From Rhizoctonia solani (taxonomy: Eukaryota > Basidiomycota > Agaricomycetes > Cantharellales > Ceratobasidiaceae), in the NCBI RefSeq assembly GCF_016906535.1, contig NC_057385.1, positions 1,798,001 to 1,862,000 of the forward strand: a stretch of DNA of 64,000 nt. The letters are read 5' to 3'. The position numbers and the translations under genes were made by a program. Below, piece by piece: positions 58,009-64,000 of this stretch (position 1 is the stretch's first letter; each line of letters opens with the position of its first letter). Under the pieces are notes generated by a model. That model did not search any database. It saw only the letters and a list, made by a program, of their open reading frames with translations, and was not told the origin of the DNA.

Positions 58009-61000
58009 TCAAATAGATTTGCAGATTCCGCAGTTCATCTTGAGTGCTGTACGGAAGATCACGGCTGTAGAAAATGTCACGTCAGTTACCAAGCAAGGAA
58101 CAATGGAGTGAAAAGGAACATACGTAGTGCGATAAGTGCAATGAAAATAATAAATGCAAGGTAGAACACAATCGTGAACTTGATAACAATGCCTCGTCGT
58201 TGCCTCTTTTGTTTGATCGAATAGAGAGGTGCGCGAATCTGCTTGGAGGGACGAAGCCAGACTAGAAAGAAACATAAGTTAAACGATTAACCATGCACAA
58301 AGGTCCCAAACTTACATAGACCAGTGGCGTGGATCTTGTCCGCAAACGGAATAAGGGTCGGCAGCGACAAGAAGAACAGCAAGAAGTGTCCGAGCAGGAA
58401 ATCACCGCTCCATAGAGAGAGTTCGACAATCTTGACAATGTACTCGCGAGCCGGTTGGGACATTGCGTGTGTGCCGAGGCCGCGTCCGTACCATTGACCA
58501 GTCCACCATGCGCGGTTAGTTTCGTCATGCTTGAACTCGCGAGAGATGAAGACGGAGATCATGATCTTTTGGACCGCACGTTGAATAGAGATGATCGCGA
58601 TAAGACCGAGAACTGCGTGAGCCGAGTTCCAGGACTCGAGGAACCACTAGAGAAGAGCACTTTAGTATTTTTAAATTGCGTAGGTTGTGGCTATCAGCTT
58701 ACGAGGAACTCGAAAAAGGCGATCAGACCAACAACGGCAAGGGTATGTGCGATCATGGCCATCACCGCGCCGAATCTTGGGCAGCATTGATTGAGCATGA
58801 GGCCGAGAGTAAGAGAGATGAGGAACATGACGAGCAACACCGCGGCGTTCCAGACTACCGGACCAAGCGCGACGATGGCGAGACGGACGAGAGGGCTGGG
58901 AGGGTACGTCCCATCGTCCTCGCGGAATGACTTGACGAAGAGGTATGCGATCGTGAAGATAACGGCCAAGCACAGGGGCGCAATGATTTCGCTGACCAAC
59001 ACTGCGCGCCAACCGGCACGAGGAACATCGCTCGACAATTTTTCAGATGGATGACCGAGACGCTTCTTCTTATAACCAGTGATCTGCGTACGCGAGAGAC
59101 GGCAGTATCCGATCCACGAATTGGCATGGGATCGCGAGTTACCACGCGACATCCAGCGCAAAAATTCGCGATAGTCGATGATAAAGTCCGAGTACGAAAA
59201 CTGGTGCGGATTGAACAGGAATGGAGCGATGACGAGAGCGGCGACCGAAATCCAAAAGTAGAGCAAGTGCGGGACCCAAATGACCATCGTAACGTACAAC
59301 AGCATGATGAGCGTGCGCATGCCGAGGTAGATGCTCGGTCCGGCGAAGCGGGAGTACAGAATGCTAAACGAGATGCGAGTCGTTGCAAAGCCACGACCGG
59401 TAGCGATGTAGCGGGCACCACCAAACGACATGTTGACGAGAATCGAGTTGGATTGAATCTGGGTGGCGAACACCTCGAACATGGGCGAGAGAGACAAGAA
59501 ATGCTTGGCGAGACGAAGGACAGCACGACCGGCACCACGCTCGGTGAGTTCTACAAAGCTCATGAGTACGATATTTCCTTGTATCATTGCCAGTACGAAC
59601 CTTGAATGAACAACGGCAAGAACGCAATCATAAAGACCAAAAAGATGGAAATCATGCAACGCTTAATCCAATCAAACACGGGGTCCAAGTTGTAGCATCC
59701 ATTCTGGTTCGGGGCGAGTTGACCATCGATATAACTGCAGATCGGCACCGACTCCATAAGTGTACCGAGGAAGAGCACTGCCCAAGTAGTCAGCACCGAC
59801 CCAAATCACCAAAACGAAAATCCTACTCACAAGCGATAATAAAGACCTGGACCGAAAAGATGACCAAAATGTTGTTCAAGTGGAAGCCAGGATGACCATA
59901 GTAAAACGTCAAGAAGCGGTCGACAGGAAGCTGCGTGCCGAGGTAATAGTACTCGCGACTGAGCATCTGTTCGGCCATACCGTTCCCAAGCTTCGTCTGG
60001 AAATTGAGCACGGTCCCGAACCCGAGATCACGACCCTTGCCGCACTGGAAGTACTCGGTGTGCTTGATCCGACCGCCACGGCCAAACGCGTTCATACCAG
60101 CAAAGATATCCTCGTTCAAATGCAGTCCCTTTTGAGCCTTGGACACACCGCCGCGGGTGGCCATAAACGTTGCGTTGAGGAAATCCGGGTGACCATAGTG
60201 CAGTTTGCCTCCGATCCAGGCGAGAGAGCGCGCGGTGAGCGTACCAAACGTCTGTTCCTTGCCGGCAGCGACGTCTCCGAGAATACCAATGTTCTCCGAA
60301 AAGATGTACTCGCGCGCACCGACGATCGCGACTGGGCTCTTTTGGAAATCCTTGTGGCCCCACTGAGCGTATGGGCTCTGGTTCGACATTTGGAAGTCTT
60401 CAAACTCGCCGAGAATGTTACGAATCTTGAGGCACTCTTCGAGATAGTTGTCCTGGTTGGCGTCGATGAGCTGCAAGTACTCGCCGCGGTAAAAGATGAT
60501 CGCATGGTTCTGGTTGTCCGACTTGCCGTCTCCCAGGATCGGGTTGCCGGGGAGCTCGATGCGGAACTTGGGACGCCTACGACCCGTCTCGGGCACAAAC
60601 TCGGAGTGGCCGTCGATGAGCGCAGAGAACAGCCGGGGCTCGCCGCCCTCTTTCTTCGCGGGCTCCTCGTCCAAATAGGCAATTTGCAAATCGGGGTAAG
60701 CACGCAGCAAAAATTCGGCATTTTCTTGTTCTTCTTTGTTGAATTTCGAGTAGCGCTGCATCGACACGACAAACTTGAATTTGCGGCGGGCCATGCGCTC
60801 GAGCTCCCGTTCGAGCTTCTCGGTGTTGCCACCAAACAGCTGGACGACCTCGGGGTTTTCGACGCGGTAGAGCAGCTTGATCGCCTTGGCATAGTTCATC
60901 ATTCCGGATACGGTCCTGTAGAGCGTTTGCGCGCGCAAGCTGGCCCAGATACGGGTACGGAGCGTAAACTCGGGAGAGGAAGACTTGAAACCGATGGCAT

Positions 61001-63819
61001 AGAATGGCAGATCGTCGGTCTTGTTCGCTCCGCCCTTTTCGTCCGAACCGTTGCCAAACGGATTGACTCCGTTGAACATGGCGCTTTCCTCGGCGAGAAT
61101 CTTGGTGTCCTTGACAAAGTTTTCCCACTCGATCGGGTGCAGTTGCTTCAGGTACTCGAGCAAGGTAACGCGCGTGTTTTGGTCCTCTTCACGAATAATC
61201 TCACGCAGAGAGAGCAGGATCTTTTCCGAATAGTGCGGGACGAGAACGGTAAACGTGGGCATGGCATCAACCGGCAAGGGCTCCGGAATCGTAGTGGTCA
61301 AACTCTGAGCAAAGAAAGAGATACGACGAGCGGCTTCGCTGCCAGGAGGGAAGAATTCGCCTTGGTTCTTGTCGCCCTGGTTGATGAAAAACGGAGGAGC
61401 GCGGAGCGTGCGGCGGCCGTCGGTGTCAGACTGGACTTGGTGGTACAGCAGCTTTTGGACATGGTCGATCGAGAGCAAGTGTTCGCGGTACATGGAAATG
61501 ATGATTGCGTTCCAGACTTGGGAGACGAGCACCTTGGGCTTGTACTTGACTTCCATATCACCGGTCGCGAGGATCTTGGCGTAAATGCGCTTGGGAAGAC
61601 GAGTGAAAATGTCCTTCCATGGTGTCCAGATCGAGAGACCGAGGACAAACGATCGGCCGGTGGATATGACTGCGCTCCAGATGACATACCAGAGGTACGT
61701 ATCGAGGAAAAAGAGGGCCAAGTCCATGATGAACATGATCGCCAATGTAAACGCCGCATGGTTCGCACACAGACCGGTACCAAACAGACGATCGTTGCAG
61801 TTTTGAATCCGCATATGAGTCATGACGGTGACCGTGTTGGTAAACGAGACGACGAGGTAAAAGTACGATTCGACGGCCTTGCAACTAAAGACGAGCAACC
61901 AGAGGACGATCGAGCCAAGGCGCTGGTTGCGGGTCATGGACGGGTACGATGCAGTAAAGGTCTGACTGGCAAGGTACTTGCGCGATTTGCCCGCGACACG
62001 GTCACCAAACATGCGGCCCGAGGGGATTATACTGAACAACAAGGTGGCAATCACGGCGATGAAGAACTGGACAATACCGAGAATCAGGGGCAGAGACGAG
62101 CCATCCTGACCGTCATTGGCAATGAAGATGTAGAACGAGGGACCGGTAGTAAGACCGAGGACGACGAGAAGGAAGATTAGACGGCGAGTGAGATGTGAAG
62201 TGTTGTTCCAAGTCGTCGGGATAAACGTGAATTCGGCGAGCGTTGCGGCAATCATGATAGCTGTAGAGACGGCACCACCCAATGCGCTTGCAGACCACTT
62301 CATGGCAGGAGTGGCATCGCGAGAATTGATCCTACGGTAAATGACGGGAGAATTATAGGCGGCATAGTACCAAAAAAGGGAAATGTGAACGACCCAAATT
62401 CGGTTAAAGCTGACGAGCAACTGGAGGGCGGTACGCTTTTCCTTGTAAGTCTTGAAAAATGCTTGCTTCCAGTCGATCTTGTCAAACTTCATAAAACGCT
62501 GGGCAGGAGGCAAATCGACAAGACGGGTTCGGTCATTGAGGACAATGCGGGCAATGCCTTCAGGGTACCAGAAAAGCTGGTTAACGTCGTCATAGCCAAT
62601 AATATCTTCGTGGTCCTTTTCGCGACGGACAAACTTGCCGTCTTGGACTTCGTAACCCTGGTCGCGAATAAAACGGTAGAGAGGCTTGACAACACTCCTA
62701 AGGAAGAGACCCTCGGGGACAGGTTCTTGCCTGTTCTGGCACTCGGGAGAGCGGTAATAGTCGTCGGCACACTTGAAGATGAAACACAAGCACTCTGGAA
62801 CAAAGCGGACTTGGGCAGCCTCACCCCAGCACAAAAGGTAAAGAGCGAGCTGGCGCAAGCGGTCATAAGGGCTCATTTGATGCATGGCCTGACGCCATCG
62901 GTTGATGGCACTCTCGAGGGATCGGGCAGCGCCTGTCGAGCGACGGCCGCCGTCCTTGGTTCGCCTGACCGACTGGAGACGCTTGACACCGGGGTTCTGT
63001 GTCTGGCCGACTGCATCATCGAGGTCAAGCTGGGCAGCAAAGTACCATTTGCGGTAGTTTGCGTGGGGGCCACCAATGTAGTCCGCATGGAGTGTTGTAA
63101 GCGCCTGTTCTGGGGACGTGCGTGAAGCGCGCGAGTCGAGTAGTTGCATCAAAAAATCAAACTTGGCAAGGAGAAATTAGCGCGCGTCAAGAAAGGAGAA
63201 AAGCGAACAAACCTGGTTGCGCATCGAGTCGCGTTGGAAGCCAAACTTTTGAGTGAGGTCAAGGAAAATATCTTCAATCTCTCTATAGCAGTGGGTGAGT
63301 GAGTGAAGGAGAGAGAGATGATGTCATGGACGCACTCCTTGGACAGGGGGATCTGGCGGTCGGAACCCCATGCTGGGTAGGGCTCGCGAGGTGCACCGGG
63401 GGCATAGTCGTTGAAGGTGGGGGTAGAGACCTCGGAGGGTGCGGGCCGCTGTTGGTTGAGGAGCGAGTCGTTGGAGGACTTGTATGGCTGTGTCGGGTAC
63501 GGCTGCTCTAGCTCGGACTCGGTGTCGGTGTCTCTGCGTGCTGTGGCAAGGAATGTGAGATGGGAAAATGAGAATAAATGGAATATAACAGACCATATGG
63601 GTCGTAGGGCGGCTGGTAGTAGCGGGGATCGTGGTGAGCGTCAGGGGCATTGTGCTCGCTCTGGAATGTGTCGCGACGGCCGTAGTTGGGGTGGTCCATG
63701 TCCGAGTCGGTGTAGTGGCCGTGGGACTGGGTGGACTGGGCCGGAGTCACGAATGGATCCCGGTCGTACGAGCCGTTATAGGCTGGGTCGGGGTAGCGGA
63801 CGGGGGGAGGGCGGGACAT
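58009..63819 (-). CDS. FKS1: 1,3-beta-glucan synthase catalytic subunit (FKS-type)
   Basis: This is the plasma-membrane enzyme that makes wall beta-1,3-glucan from UDP-glucose, the target of echinocandins. The start ATG at 63819 gives [20 protein letters not shown]; short exons then join NSLLNQQ-like text ([20 protein letters not shown]), [20 protein letters not shown] and [20 protein letters not shown]. The cytosolic part has [51 protein letters not shown] and [17 protein letters not shown]. The central catalytic stretch includes [60 protein letters not shown] and [20 protein letters not shown]. The membrane domain ends [20 protein letters not shown] and [12 protein letters not shown] at 58009. 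Hot-spot 1 reads YLVVSFTNT and hot-spot 2 DWIKRCMI, both diverged. No frame break is seen. The length is close to the usual 1,800 residues. Confidence 0.95.
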
Positions 63820-64000
63820 CCCAGATTACAACACGCCTTTATTATATGTACCAACCCCAATCAACACAACCCGTAGCAAACACCCGATAAACACTATCTC
63901 CTCTGATTTACCTCGGATTATATGCGTTTGCTGCTGCTGGCTTCTCACCAACTAGCTCTCTCTGTGCGTGGTGCCTCGTCCTCGTAGTCGTAGTCGTCGT
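63820..64000. other. Upstream region of the glucan synthase gene
   Basis: The last bases should hold the FKS promoter and 5' UTR. The final 25 bases are a TCG/TAG-type trinucleotide-rich stretch (about 63976-64000). No further feature is seen before the window edge. Confidence 0.4.

Noticed and set aside
59880..62180. A 766-codon open frame on the + strand
   Set aside because: It is antisense to the conserved glucan synthase exon and arises from the codon bias of that exon; its text matches no family.
1..64000. CRISPR arrays, insertion sequences, bacterial operons or viral segments
   Set aside because: No direct-repeat spacing, transposase text or prokaryotic ribosome-site organisation was seen; all supported genes are intron-bearing fungal nuclear genes.

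Overview
The window is nuclear DNA of a filamentous fungus, most likely a basidiomycete (Agaricomycotina). The genes are densely packed and cut by many short spliceosomal introns of about 40-60 bases. The gene set is fungal: beta-1,3-glucan synthase, sterol glucosyltransferase, a Bck1-type MAPKKK, a Fcy2-type purine permease and a Jen1-type carboxylate carrier. A Cantharellales/Rhizoctonia-like source is a guess from gene style and cannot be proven here. No prokaryotic feature, CRISPR array, tRNA or intact transposon was seen.

Layout. 0.3-3.3 kb: a CXXC zinc-binding protein and an IQM-like calmodulin-binding-type protein. 3.7-10.0 kb: a large Bck1/Mkh1-type MAPKKK. 10.7-17.9 kb: purine-cytosine permease, GID8, an unrecognised protein and a DIL-domain protein. 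18-19.5 kb: a degenerate coding-like stretch. 19.7-29.4 kb: glutathione reductase, MCP1-like mitochondrial protein, CIA2, DCN1, two uncharacterised proteins and an AlkB-like dioxygenase with a GRF zinc finger. 29.6-36.9 kb: F-box protein, glutathione S-transferase, Plp2-type phosducin-like protein, nitronate monooxygenase and a pirin. 37.2-41.7 kb: amino-acid permease and a peroxisomal enoyl-CoA isomerase/hydratase. 41.7-44.3 kb: a gene-free tract. 44.3-50 kb: Jen1-like carrier, mL43, the U6 snRNA gene, a short-chain dehydrogenase and a HAD-type nucleotidase-like protein. 50.3-57.2 kb: ATG26-type sterol glucosyltransferase and a SUR7/PalI-like membrane protein. 58.0-63.8 kb: FKS-type glucan synthase.

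Genes likely to work in shared processes are the MAPKKK of the cell-wall-integrity cascade, the glucan synthase, the SUR7/PalI-like protein and the sterol glucosyltransferase. All act at the cell surface but are separated by tens of kilobases, so no cluster is claimed. CIA2, DCN1, GID8 and the F-box protein are housekeeping Fe-S and ubiquitin-system genes.

The most important caution concerns sequence quality. At about 15 places in eight genes the conserved reading frame continues only if one extra base is supplied, often in a run of G or C. Two further breaks do not fit that pattern. The same direction of error everywhere suggests consensus-sequence errors rather than broken genes, so protein models should be read with this in mind. 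Biologically, the best leads are an array of LxxQxTG (Prk1/Ark1-type) motifs in the MAPKKK, diverged echinocandin hot-spot segments in the glucan synthase, a SUMO-interaction-like motif in the AlkB-GRF protein, a membrane-anchored pirin and an unusual U6 3' hairpin.
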